This document shows, piece by piece, positions 43,968 to 51,663 of a DNA stretch of 64,000 nt. The stretch is taken from IMG/VR virus record IMGVR_UViG_3300017987_000005, positions 119,649 through 183,648 of that record; one strand, 5' to 3'. How positions within the stretch are numbered: the stretch's first letter is position 1; each line of letters opens with the position of its first letter. The notes below the pieces were generated by a model, which saw only the letters and a list, made by a program, of their open reading frames with translations, ran no database searches and had not been told where the DNA came from. Source of the stretch: a virus. Made by a program: the position numbers and the translations under genes.

Positions 43968-44480
43968 TTAAATATTTGTGTATATTTTTCTATTAATTAT
44001 TTCTGATATATGACCTTTAGAGGTCTTAAAATCTTTAGCAATACTTTTCAAAGAATCTCCCCCGACCCTACGTTTACGTATTTCCTTTATTTGAGAATCA
44101 GAAAAGCGCCGTCTCACAGAAGCGGCTTTGAAAGCTGTCTTAATCCTGGCGTCAGAAGGTGCGTCCATCATATTCTCGCTATGCGTCCCAATTCCAATAT
44201 TATCCCAACTATTATCTAATTTATCACTATTAAAATGCCTTACTTCAATCTCGTCATCAAAAATACTATCTCCAAATTTCTGGTATGCTTGTAAACAATG
44301 GACCGATAATCCACAAGTTTTTTTGCCAACCTTGACAGATATAGTATGATATCCTTTCGAATTCACTCCTCCGATAAGCTTCTTACCTAACGGGTTATGG
44401 GGAATTCCGTCTTTAGATACTCTATACCCATCCCTGTAAACACGCAAAAGTATCTTCGACATTTTACTATCTCTGCGCAT
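43968..44480 (-). CDS. HNH-type homing endonuclease with C-terminal HTH
   Basis: 170 aa. SVHCLQAYQKFG leads into EIEVRHFNSDKLDNSWDNIGI, the HNH_3/NUMOD pattern (H...N...N...N), followed by THSENMMDA and a C-terminal HTH (FSDSQIKEIRKRRVGGDSL, SIAKDFKTSKGHISEI). It lies 20 bp from an unusual tRNA gene at 44501-44588, which may be its companion or target. Confidence 0.75.
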   Translation of the reverse strand: MRRDSKMSKILLRVYRDGYRVSKDGIPHNPLGKKLIGGVNSKGYHTISVKVGKKTCGLSVHCLQAYQKFGDSIFDDEIEVRHFNSDKLDNSWDNIGIGTHSENMMDAPSDARIKTAFKAASVRRRFSDSQIKEIRKRRVGGDSLKSIAKDFKTSKGHISEIINRKIYTNI

Positions 44481-44500
44481 ACCGCCCCTTAATTAAAAAC

Positions 44501-44588
44501 TTGCGGAGGGAGGATTCGAACCTCCGAGGACTTGTGGTCCTACGAGCTTATGAGACTCGCGAGCTAAACCAGACTACTCTACTCCGCA
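44501..44588 (-). tRNA. Class II tRNA with CAU anticodon, no encoded CCA
   Basis: 88 nt. Acceptor TGCGGAG pairs fully with its 3' strand, the anticodon stem CGAGT/GCTCG holds the loop CTCATAA (anticodon CAU), and there is a long variable arm (AGGAC/GTCCT with a 5-nt loop). Discriminator A; GTT follows instead of CCA. A long variable arm is a Leu/Ser/Tyr feature, not Met or Ile, so the charged amino acid is uncertain. Confidence 0.8.
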
Positions 44589-44594
44589 TCATAT

Positions 44595-44969
44595 TCAGTT
44601 ATTCAGAAACTTATTCCTCAACGCTAAGGCTTCCTCGTAATACTTCATCACTTTCTCAGTATCTTCTTTATTCAAAGTACGCATACTCATAAAGCAGGGG
44701 AATCCATTGACTGCTCCGGGTCCCGCTTTATCCATATACTCATAAATCATACATATATTCTGATGCTTCAACTGGTCAGCGGTCTTATCATCCATAAGAG
44801 CGAGAATCATAAAAACATGTGGGAGCAAATCCTTATTCTCAACCTGACGGTCGCAGAATATCTTCCCTTCAACAATCCCGAGCGCTATCTCCTTAAGCAC
44901 CGAATCCTCCTTCGGCACATAATCAAGCGGTTCTTCTTTGTCTGTTTTCTTATCGCTCTCGTCGGTCAT
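44595..44969 (-). CDS. Unknown protein
   Basis: 124 aa from the ATG 44969 (AAGGA upstream). Acidic N-terminus and helical body (DLLPHVFMILALMDDKTADQ). Function unknown. Confidence 0.5.
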   Translation of the reverse strand: MTDESDKKTDKEEPLDYVPKEDSVLKEIALGIVEGKIFCDRQVENKDLLPHVFMILALMDDKTADQLKHQNICMIYEYMDKAGPGAVNGFPCFMSMRTLNKEDTEKVMKYYEEALALRNKFLNN

Positions 44970-44970
44970 A

Positions 44971-46101
44971 TCATTCCTTATCAGGAACATCCAGTTTGAA
45001 TAATTCTCGACACACGTAAAACACTTTCTCAATAGCGTCGTCGCGCATCTTCGCCCACTTCTTTTTGAAACTCAGTTCACGAACTCCGATATACTTCTTA
45101 TATTCGGGAGTAGGGTCTGCTTCCGGAATACGGAGCGATGCTTCCCCGAACCACCAGCTCCAGCTTACTGCTCCCTGCTTAACATGGTGGTCTTTTGAAA
45201 GCAAGTTCATTACAATGCGTCCCGGAAACGTATGCATATCATACGCAAACCAGTCCACTTCATCAATGTGAAGCGGTTCGATAGCATCGATAAAACTATC
45301 ATCCTTCAATGCAGTATCTTCGTATCCGTCACGGAGCATCCTGAGTAATGCTACGAGTGTTAAATCAATATCGACTTTGCTGTTACTTAAAAGCTCGTCC
45401 ATAACTGCACGAGGAGCTTCCTGTTTCCCAATAGGTTCGTCAAACACGCGTCCGATAGCTTCGAGTCCATCTTCCTTCCTGGCGACTGCGAACATAGTCG
45501 AAATGACTTTCGACAAATCCCCGTCCTTCCAATGGTCTTTGAAAAACATCAGGTCAGTAATCTTCTCGTATTCCTTTGTATCTTTGACTTCGTTAAAAGC
45601 ACGACAACAATGTCCGTCCTTCTGCGACTTCGCAAGAGTATAAGTTACTCTTAGAGGATGCTCCTCAACATGTTGATACAGGTTCATACACGTATATACA
45701 TCTTCAGGAATAATAACTTTCAAACGACGAATAAGTGATGCTGGCTGCATGTCGTGAAGCGCTTTCGCTGCGCGGACGGCTTTCTCAGCATATCCCCGGC
45801 GAATATATTTCTGCATCGCACTCTTATATATCCCGACAGTCGCCATGTAGTCGAGATAATACTCCCCGACAATCTCCTCGCGGGAGATGCATTCACGGAG
45901 GAAGCGCAACATCGATTTGCGGTTCTTCCCGTCCTTCTCAAGCTGAACGAGTTCTTTCATCTCCTTGACGGTGATTTTCTTCTTCTCGTCCTGCGCGCGC
46001 AGAGACTTCTGAATCTGCGGGATAGGCTTCTGCATCAAGTCGTCGTATACTGGCTTTCCCCTGTGCTTAGAGATAATATCATCCATTGATTCGAAAGGCA
46101 T
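44971..46101 (-). CDS. Large helical protein, possible MgsA/clamp-loader-tail-like fold
   Basis: 376 aa, nearly all helical. A segment reading MQKYIRRGYAEKAVRAAKAL then SLIRRLKVIIPEDV resembles the C-terminal half of MgsA/RarA-type ATPases, but no Walker motifs exist, so this would be a domain without the ATPase. Later AYDMHTFPGRIVMNLLSKDH is distinctive. It is the first gene after the promoter at 46129-46156. Function uncertain. Confidence 0.5.
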   Translation of the reverse strand: MPFESMDDIISKHRGKPVYDDLMQKPIPQIQKSLRAQDEKKKITVKEMKELVQLEKDGKNRKSMLRFLRECISREEIVGEYYLDYMATVGIYKSAMQKYIRRGYAEKAVRAAKALHDMQPASLIRRLKVIIPEDVYTCMNLYQHVEEHPLRVTYTLAKSQKDGHCCRAFNEVKDTKEYEKITDLMFFKDHWKDGDLSKVISTMFAVARKEDGLEAIGRVFDEPIGKQEAPRAVMDELLSNSKVDIDLTLVALLRMLRDGYEDTALKDDSFIDAIEPLHIDEVDWFAYDMHTFPGRIVMNLLSKDHHVKQGAVSWSWWFGEASLRIPEADPTPEYKKYIGVRELSFKKKWAKMRDDAIEKVFYVCRELFKLDVPDKE

Positions 46102-46128
46102 TTCACTCTCCTTTTAACGTACGCTTGT

Positions 46129-46156
46129 ATTATATCATATATTTAGTATATGTCAA
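46129..46156 (-). promoter_or_regulatory. Consensus promoter, TTGACA-16-TATAAT
   Basis: TTGACA at 46156-46151 and TATAAT at 46134-46129 on the minus strand. It starts the transcript that begins with the 376-aa gene and includes the rest of the small-gene block. Confidence 0.75.
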
Positions 46157-46197
46157 GTATAAAATTGAAAAAATATGGCTTTTCGTAAGTGTAAAAT

Positions 46198-46259
46198 CCC
46201 CCGCCGGCCCGGAGAGTGAATAACGACCCGTTAAAGGGCCGAGGTAGGCCGTGCGGGGG
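46198..46259 (-). terminator. GC-rich structured element, terminator-like
   Basis: On the minus strand CCCCCGC (46259-46253) pairs with GCGGGGG (46204-46198), with a second GC-rich pairing inside (46236-46241 with 46205-46210), followed by ATTTTA. It sits between the stop of the DNA-glycosylase-like gene and the next promoter, where a transcript boundary is expected. It is longer and more branched than a simple terminator. Confidence 0.5.
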
Positions 46260-46264
46260 AGTTA

Positions 46265-46828
46265 TTATATCCAACCTAAATTAGCAGCTCGCCATAGAAC
46301 AAGGTCAACAACTCCTATGCGCTCACCCAGCCGCTCTGCAAGTCCTTCGCATAATTCCGAAGGGGTCATTCCATAATTATCAGCAATCCGAACAATATGT
46401 CTGTCAGGCTTGAACACTTCTAGTCCGCAATTCTTCGCTAAATGGAACTTAGTAATTTTACCGAGTCCGTCTAATGTTTCAAAGTATTTTATTTTTTCTT
46501 CGTCCGTCTGAAGACTTTCGTATATATCGAATCGCTCATCACGCTCATCCCACGCTGATTGGATGGCGCGGGCTTTGTTTTTATTTTTGAACACATCCTT
46601 TACTGGAACACCTTCCTTGATGGCATCGATAACTTTCTTGAATATCTGAACGGCTATTTGGTACTTCATTCCGGAATTGCATATTACAAAGATGGTCTCA
46701 TACGCGAGAATGACTGAATTATGCGGAGCCTTCACTTCGTCGGCCCAGTCAATCTCATCCGCATATCCGGCGTCGATTATACGTTTTTTCAAATCAAGAT
46801 ATGTATCAGGACTCACAGAAAACATCAT
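46265..46828 (-). CDS. HhH-GPD-like DNA glycosylase
   Basis: 187 aa. A helical protein with FETLDGLGKITKFHLAKNCG, a helix-hairpin-helix, followed by VFKPDRHIVRIADNYG, matching the glycosylase 'KPDxH' region with its catalytic-type Asp, and a C-terminal VVDLVLWRAANLGWI. This is the pattern of an uncommon phage branch of base-excision glycosylases. It may remove damaged or modified bases. Start chosen at ATG 46828. Confidence 0.65.
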   Translation of the reverse strand: MMFSVSPDTYLDLKKRIIDAGYADEIDWADEVKAPHNSVILAYETIFVICNSGMKYQIAVQIFKKVIDAIKEGVPVKDVFKNKNKARAIQSAWDERDERFDIYESLQTDEEKIKYFETLDGLGKITKFHLAKNCGLEVFKPDRHIVRIADNYGMTPSELCEGLAERLGERIGVVDLVLWRAANLGWI

Positions 46829-47039
46829 CCACAACAGTCAATTCAAAACTCGGTCCAGGAACAATATCCCCAAACCCATCATACGGAACAAGCAATCCGT
46901 CCTCCAGGCGATAATAACAAACAGCATCGAAATTAAATCCGTGGAACTCGGGCCACTCCCCTCCAAGAAAACGCTTTACTAATGCGGGACTGATTTTAGT
47001 AAGGTCTTGTTTATTGTTGAACCATTCGGTCATATTCAT
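46806..47039 (-). CDS. Unknown small protein
   Basis: 77 aa, with GEWPEFHGFNFDAVCYYRLE and an acidic end. Function unknown; overlaps the glycosylase gene. Confidence 0.45.
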   Translation of the reverse strand: MNMTEWFNNKQDLTKISPALVKRFLGGEWPEFHGFNFDAVCYYRLEDGLLVPYDGFGDIVPGPSFELTVVDDVFCES

Positions 47040-47266
47040 ACTCTCGAATTATTGAACCAACCAGACAACTGTAGCATCCTTTGCTTCCTTTCCGTCAAAC
47101 ATACTTTTGATGAGCACTGCTGTTTATATTTATCACACATAATTATCTCTTCGTCACCCATAAGTCGCGGTGAACGTACTTTCGTATTATATGCTATTCC
47201 AGTAGCCCTGCATTCAAGATACTGCTCACGGAACGAACGCGGCTTACTTCTTATCTTCCGGACCAT
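47036..47266 (-). CDS. Unknown small basic protein
   Basis: 76 aa. Basic N-terminus and IIMCDKYKQQCSSKVC. Function unknown. The true start could be an internal ATG. Confidence 0.4.
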   Translation of the reverse strand: MVRKIRSKPRSFREQYLECRATGIAYNTKVRSPRLMGDEEIIMCDKYKQQCSSKVCLTERKQRMLQLSGWFNNSRV

Positions 47267-47459
47267 CTATCAGCTTCGCTCCTGGCGGAAGAAGAATTCG
47301 TCCGCGTCTGCGAATCTCAACGCTCCCGTTAACAAAGAATGGTTTTGTAGGCTTCACTCCCCTACGCAATGCATCAAAATGCTGAGCCAATCGTCCGAAT
47401 GCTTGATATATATCCTCGGCTTCAAATTCAGCATCACCTACTAAACGGTATACTGTCAT
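47244..47459 (-). CDS. Unknown small protein
   Basis: 71 aa with GGAGAGTGA upstream of the ATG 47459. Contains FEAEDIYQAFGRLAQHFDAL and a basic end. It is the first gene below a 305-nt non-coding stretch. Confidence 0.5.
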   Translation of the reverse strand: MTVYRLVGDAEFEAEDIYQAFGRLAQHFDALRRGVKPTKPFFVNGSVEIRRRGRILLPPGAKLIDGPEDKK

Positions 47460-47764
47460 CTCACTCTCCTAAAAAACTGGCGGGGCAAGGTCTGTTTACG
47501 ATGGTCCCGTCGATAAACTCGAGGACACGCAAACATTCCAGGGGACGGCTCGGTCACTACGTCAATGCTGATAATCCAAGATGCTGACCGCCCACGTACT
47601 CGCTCCAGAGCCGGTTGACGCCCCCGCTCTCATTGCAAACAAACGCTAACCATTAATATCAGCAGCGAACTATGGCGTACGAGAAAAACACAATATAGTT
47701 TAATGATGAATACTACTCGCAAGTACTTCGCAGTCCGCTGAACCTAAGTACCAAGGCATAAAAA
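47460..47764 (-). ncRNA. Structured non-coding RNA candidate, unknown class
   Basis: A 305-nt gap without a plausible gene, in a genome that otherwise leaves almost no space. Read on the minus strand it folds locally well: GTACTT/AAGTAC enclosing CAG-CGGA-CTG; AGAGC/GCTCT; and GTTTA(T)CGA/TCGTAAAC. It ends in CCCCGCCAG then six T, followed by the next gene's ribosome binding site. The clustering of compact hairpins suggests an RNA gene or long leader. I recognise no named class. Confidence 0.5.
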
Positions 47765-48046
47765 CTAACACCACACTACTTTATTGTCACGAATAAAATA
47801 GTGAGACTTGCACGGCTCATGTGAATTATAAACAGATGGGGATAAAGTAACATTATCCCCGCTCCGGGCATAAGTCCAACAATAAATCCCATCCTGTGCA
47901 ATCGGAGTAACTGTCAACGCTCCGCACCCACAGCAGCACAAGTGGATAGCTGTCCCGTAATATTCTGAAACATATAGTTTTCCATGCTCTTTATCCTTCG
48001 GAATCTCTTTAACAAAAACAGGTTCCAATTCAGTAAGTCTTTCCAT
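47765..48046 (-). CDS. DUF6527-like protein
   Basis: 93 aa from the ATG 48046. Contains KLYVSEYYGTAIHLCCCGCG then ALTVTP, the pattern of DUF6527, a small Cys-rich family found in phages and next to plasmid genes. Probable zinc protein; function unknown. Confidence 0.65.
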   Translation of the reverse strand: MERLTELEPVFVKEIPKDKEHGKLYVSEYYGTAIHLCCCGCGALTVTPIAQDGIYCWTYARSGDNVTLSPSVYNSHEPCKSHYFIRDNKVVWC

Positions 48047-48048
48047 CG

Positions 48049-48312
48049 TCACCTGTTCTGATTAACAACTGACCACGCCTGGGCAATAGCGCTACCCTCG
48101 CAGTCACTCGTATTCCCGCCATCGGCAATACAACTGTCGTAAGCGCTATTAAATACATTCACCCATATCTCACGAAGACGCTGAGATAATGCTTGGACAT
48201 TATCCGGAAGGTCGGGGTCATCAGGACCACTGTACGGTTTAATCACGTCCAATGGTCCCCCCTCAGAGACTTCCTTTTCTTCTTTTTTAAGTATTCCTTT
48301 GAACTTAGCCAT
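48049..48312 (-). CDS. ChaB-like small protein
   Basis: 87 aa. WVNVFNSAYDSCIADGGN then GSAIAQAWSVVN is the core of short phage proteins called ChaB-like, in which helices pack around this segment. The role is not established. It overlaps its upstream neighbour. Confidence 0.6.
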   Translation of the reverse strand: MAKFKGILKKEEKEVSEGGPLDVIKPYSGPDDPDLPDNVQALSQRLREIWVNVFNSAYDSCIADGGNTSDCEGSAIAQAWSVVNQNR

Positions 48313-48506
48313 GCTATGTTCTCCTCAGTATTACATTCGTAACAGAGAAAATCCCCGTTCTCCGCGTACCATCCATATCTATCAAGACTTCCCTGCATAT
48401 CATCAATATTAAGCAGGAGTTTTCCAGTGCAACGGCACTTATCGCAAACTAAAGTTACATGAACTTTATAATCTTCACCGAATATCCCTTCCATTTGGTC
48501 GCTCAT
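48243..48506 (-). CDS. Zinc-binding protein
   Basis: 87 aa from the ATG 48506. HVTLVCDKCRCTG and FLCYECNTEEN give a CxxC pair each. Basic C-terminus. Function unknown. Confidence 0.5.
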   Translation of the reverse strand: MSDQMEGIFGEDYKVHVTLVCDKCRCTGKLLLNIDDMQGSLDRYGWYAENGDFLCYECNTEENIAWLSSKEYLKKKKRKSLRGDHWT

Positions 48507-48681
48507 TAGGCTTATCCTTATCAAAAGCTTGAGGATAATCCCGCCTGAGCACTTCAAGCTCTGCTGTACCAACTAGGCGATGTCCCGAGCACGGCTTACG
48601 ATGTCCACAATTCGGACACGGAACTTTCCCAGTCTTCCCCGTGAATACTTTTTTACAGTATCGGCAGATGAAATGTTTCAT
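48475..48681 (-). CDS. Zinc-ribbon protein
   Basis: 68 aa with HFICRYCKKVF and VPCPNCGHRKPC, a classic zinc ribbon. Function unknown. Its ATG overlaps the TGA of the 49-aa gene upstream. Confidence 0.55.
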   Translation of the reverse strand: MKHFICRYCKKVFTGKTGKVPCPNCGHRKPCSGHRLVGTAELEVLRRDYPQAFDKDKPNERPNGRDIR

Positions 48682-48827
48682 TTTTCAACGTACTCTCTGT
48701 TATCGCCTTTCCTCGGATTCTCGGGTTTACGCGCGGCATCTATGGCGCGCTTACATGTCCCGCACATATCCTTACCTTCAAACGTTATCAGAGTATCCGT
48801 TTCTTTTCCACAAATCTCACATTTCAT
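48678..48827 (-). CDS. 49-aa zinc-ribbon protein
   Basis: Very short frame: MKCEICGKETDTLITFEG then MCGTCKRAIDAARKP. The ATG 48827 has AAGGAG eight bases upstream, and the stop overlaps the next ATG as ATGA. Two CxxC pairs bind one zinc. Function unknown. Confidence 0.6.
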   Translation of the reverse strand: MKCEICGKETDTLITFEGKDMCGTCKRAIDAARKPENPRKGDNREYVEK

Positions 48828-49177
48828 TTTGGCGGCTCCTTCAATTCATTAACGTGCATACGAATCAGGGTGAGAAACTCTCCCTCGTGATGTAACTTCA
48901 CGAGATAGTTATTCCCGTCCTTTACAACATAAACCTGCCCGACCATGTAAAACTCCATGTTAAAATATCGGGCAACAACTTTCCTTACTTTTTTTGAGAG
49001 AGTATCGCGTACTCCCTTCTTCTCGATATTTTTCCCCTTAAGCCAATGAACACATTCGCTCAAATCCGATTGAAATTTGTCGAACTGTTCCTTAGCAGCG
49101 CCCTCCTCTCCGACGAACGGCTCCTGCTCAACAATATCGAGTGCTTCACTTATCTCAACTCTCTTCTCCTCCATCAC
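48824..49177 (-). CDS. Unknown protein
   Basis: 117 aa. Acidic helical N-terminus, a basic middle (KKGVRDTLSKKVRKVVAR) and a beta-hairpin end (GQVYVVKDGNNYLVKL). Function unknown. Confidence 0.5.
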   Translation of the reverse strand: MMEEKRVEISEALDIVEQEPFVGEEGAAKEQFDKFQSDLSECVHWLKGKNIEKKGVRDTLSKKVRKVVARYFNMEFYMVGQVYVVKDGNNYLVKLHHEGEFLTLIRMHVNELKEPPK

Positions 49178-49178
49178 A

Positions 49179-49463
49179 CTACGCCTTTGCGTAATACTTG
49201 CTCAGATGGAGGCTCCCACCGTTCCTGGGGTCCTTTGATACGGGGACTTTCCCTACGGCGTACGAATTTTTATCTCGCCCCTTCCCCTTTTGCTTCTTAA
49301 GAGAATCTACTCCACACGCTTCACGAAGCTCGGCAATACGTGCAGATTCGCTCTGAGTAATCGGTATCTTAAACTTGATATAAAACTGACCACCTGTCTC
49401 ATCAACTCCGGTACAATCCTTACCGACAAGGTTTTTAGCTCTGCGTAAACTCATTCCTGGCAT
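49179..49463 (-). CDS. Unknown basic protein
   Basis: 94 aa from the ATG 49463. Contains DETGGQFYIKFKIPITQSES and a basic C-terminus. Function unknown. Confidence 0.45.
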   Translation of the reverse strand: MPGMSLRRAKNLVGKDCTGVDETGGQFYIKFKIPITQSESARIAELREACGVDSLKKQKGKGRDKNSYAVGKVPVSKDPRNGGSLHLSKYYAKA

Positions 49464-49975
49464 GCTTCTTCTCCTTTTAACCAGTCCCAACATTTATAAG
49501 TAACGATATCTGAGACGTGGCTTTTTTCCAGTCCCCATATCTTCGCAATTTCAACATTCGAATGTCCCTGTTTATGCATCAGGCGTATCTTTATAATATC
49601 ATCTGCGGACAGCTTGCTATTCGGGTTCTTCTCTCCCCTGATGTGCGTTCCGTGACGAAATTTATCTTTTGAGTTCTCACTGCGCGTTCCCCACGTCAAG
49701 TTAGTGCGGTAGTTATTCAGTTTATTCCCGTCAAGATGCCGCGCTTCCATTCCCTCCGGTCGAGGTCCTTCATAAGCTTCTAATACAAGTCTGTGAACAG
49801 GGTATGTTTTCGTTTTACTGTGTTTAGAAAGAACGACATGTAAATATCCGCGACTTCCAACAGACTGCTTAAGTATCCTGAACCCGTCCTTCCGTGAAGC
49901 AATCCTTCCGAGATTGCTGACAAAATAATCGAGTCCATACCCGTCTATCGGTATCCATTCTTCTTTAGGTTTCAT
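49451..49975 (-). CDS. NUMOD4/HNH homing endonuclease
   Basis: 174 aa from the ATG 49975, which overlaps the stop of the 56-aa gene upstream. EEWIPIDGYGLDYFVSNLG is NUMOD4; YPVHRLVLEAYEGPRPEGME with ARHLDGNKLNNYRTNLTWG is the HNH_3 core with His and Asn residues; the C-terminus carries an HTH (LMHKQGHSNVEIAKIWGL). It should cut a phage site and be mobile. Confidence 0.8.
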   Translation of the reverse strand: MKPKEEWIPIDGYGLDYFVSNLGRIASRKDGFRILKQSVGSRGYLHVVLSKHSKTKTYPVHRLVLEAYEGPRPEGMEARHLDGNKLNNYRTNLTWGTRSENSKDKFRHGTHIRGEKNPNSKLSADDIIKIRLMHKQGHSNVEIAKIWGLEKSHVSDIVTYKCWDWLKGEEACQE

Positions 49976-50135
49976 ACCCGCAATATTTTCCATATCCCGG
50001 CTGACATTCTGGATTGGACTTCGCTCGTCTGCGCTCAACGCGGACTTTGCGCTTCTTAAGGAACTTATGATACGAGTTCCCTCGTCCCCTACTGCTTCCA
50101 TCAGCCTGCTCAACTTTAGCTACTTTATCGCTCAT
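49965..50135 (-). CDS. 56-aa basic protein
   Basis: 56 aa from the ATG 50135 (GGAG upstream). Basic centre (KFLKKRKVRVERRRAKSN) then PGYGKYCGYET. It overlaps the HNH gene start. It may bind nucleic acid. Confidence 0.5.
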   Translation of the reverse strand: MSDKVAKVEQADGSSRGRGNSYHKFLKKRKVRVERRRAKSNPECQPGYGKYCGYET

Positions 50136-50164
50136 ACACATCTCCATCATGTGCTTGTATCCAA

Positions 50165-50235
50165 GCTGTCGGTCGGCAAGAAAGCAGCTACCAGGGAAAA
50201 AAGCAAAGACCTGGCATCAAGAACCGCCCGACAGC
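50165..50235 (-). other. Long hairpin between HNH gene and small basic gene
   Basis: GCTGTCGG (50165-50172) pairs with its complement at 50228-50235, with an inner CCAGG/CCTGG stem. It fills the gap after the HNH gene at 50237-50740. There is no clear terminal T-run, though a T6 run lies in the loop. Confidence 0.45.
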
Positions 50236-50236
50236 G

Positions 50237-50740
50237 TTACCATGATTTCCCCAACAATATATTGCTAATCGCCTGCCGCGTAACTCCGAACATAACAGCA
50301 ACCTCACGTTGGGGCTTTGTTCTCCCTATTTTACGAATCTCATTAACATCATTTTCAGATAACTTACTATTAAAATTCAACTCTCCTTTCTGCGGAGGGC
50401 ATATCGGAGCAGTGTAAGTCCCATGAATTATCGAATCACGTATATTCTCACTATGCGTTCCCCACGTCAGATTGGTCAGCCGATTATTCTGTTGGTTTCC
50501 GTCCAAATGCCTTGCTTCCATTCCATCTGGACACGTGCCAATAAATGTCTCTAGCACTAGTCTGTGAACTTCTTTTGAGTATAGTCTTCCTCTTGCACAC
50601 AACCCTACTTTTAGATACCCGTTAGCTCCGGCATTCTGCGCTAGTATAAGTGTCCTCCCAAACTTCTGCGACCTTACCCGCCCAAAGCTACTTACACAAT
50701 AATACTCAAAATCACTAACAGTTTTCCATACTTCTTCCAT
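50237..50740 (-). CDS. NUMOD4/HNH homing endonuclease
   Basis: 167 aa. EEVWKTVSDFEYYCVSSFG at the N-terminus is NUMOD4-like; VHRLVLETFIGTCPDGMEAR with HLDGNQQNNRLTNLTWG is the HNH_3 core; an HTH follows (REVAVMFGVTRQAISNILLG). It lies 30 bp downstream of the tmRNA gene, a typical site for homing endonucleases. Confidence 0.8.
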   Translation of the reverse strand: MEEVWKTVSDFEYYCVSSFGRVRSQKFGRTLILAQNAGANGYLKVGLCARGRLYSKEVHRLVLETFIGTCPDGMEARHLDGNQQNNRLTNLTWGTHSENIRDSIIHGTYTAPICPPQKGELNFNSKLSENDVNEIRKIGRTKPQREVAVMFGVTRQAISNILLGKSW

Positions 50741-50770
50741 ATACTAACTCTTAAAAAGAGATTGTCACCT

Positions 50771-51127
50771 TGGAGGTGGGGGGAATTGCACCCCCGTCCT
50801 GTAATGCCTCATGCATCGCGTCTACAATCATAGCCAGCGAGCGTCGTAATTTAGAAGCTAGTAACTTGTCTGGCTCATTCCTAGCGTTCGAGTCTTCGTT
50901 GGTTTCTCTGCTCTCAGACGGTAAAGACTTCCTCTTCCGAGCACAGCCGATACATTTACGTCCCTCGCTATAATATCGGCGTCATGCAGCAGGGACGGGT
51001 GCGTTTAAGCAGCCATTTTTACTGGTTTTGCATTTATCATGCTTGAGTGGATTGATGACGGGGCCAACCACTCATCCCCGGATTGCAGCTTAACAGTCTA
51101 ACATCCAGTCAAGCCTAAATCACCCCC
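50771..51127 (-). ncRNA. ssrA: tmRNA (ssrA)
   Basis: 357 nt. The 5' end GGGGGTG pairs with the 3' strand CACCTCC, followed by a T-arm (GGGGG, 7-nt loop, CCCCC), the tRNA-like end of tmRNA. Inside is a short frame GCA AAA CCA GTA AAA ATG GCT GCT TAA (51031-51005) that would give the tag AKPVKMAA, ending in the hydrophobic-Ala-Ala expected for ClpXP recognition. After the discriminator A comes AGG, not CCA. It rescues stalled ribosomes and tags unfinished proteins. Confidence 0.8.
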
Positions 51128-51128
51128 A

Positions 51129-51141
51129 TTTTCAAAGAACA
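51129..51141 (-). promoter_or_regulatory. boxA-like antitermination element
   Basis: TGTTCTTTGAAAA on the minus strand, directly 5' of the tmRNA. It matches boxA of bacterial stable-RNA operons (TGYTCTTTGAAAA), the NusB-S10 binding site. Confidence 0.6.
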
Positions 51142-51650
51142 AAATATGGCAGAGGGATGAAGCTTTATACTACGGTAATCCGCACGTCACTTTCTCATCC
51201 TTCGAATGACGATTGCTCAACAATGCGCAAACACAAAGTCTCTACCAAAACGGGAACGTCCGCAGCGAGAGGGATTCTAACCCCCATCTGTCCTTTTGCC
51301 AGCTTTCATGGCTCGGCGCATCACTCCGCCCGTAAATAAATCGTGCTCCGCACACTTCCACTACGAGCCGCTCCCTAGCGGTATATCATAAGTGGCAAGG
51401 CAAGGAATACGGTACGCTATTTTCAGACGCGCGTTCGCCGATATACTAACACGCCCTACTTTTACGTGCCGGCACCTTGCATGGCAACAATGTTAACCGT
51501 GTCCATCCAGTAAACGTTCATTGCTTCAACGATTCCCTCACTTGTAGCAAGGTTCACTCCACTCCAGCTCACTGGTTAAATGGGCAATCAATAATTCCCA
51601 CCCCGGTAAGAAGTTTTTCCGTTCTGAAACTCCAAAACACTCGCCACTAA

Positions 51651-51663
51651 ATTTCAAAGAACA
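51651..51663 (-). promoter_or_regulatory. boxA-like antitermination element
   Basis: TGTTCTTTGAAAT on the minus strand inside the structured 51.1-52.0 kb region. Confidence 0.55.

Noticed and set aside
44971-46101. RarA/MgsA ATPase
   Set aside because: A short segment resembles the MgsA C-terminal part but Walker A and B motifs are absent, so the gene is not called an ATPase.
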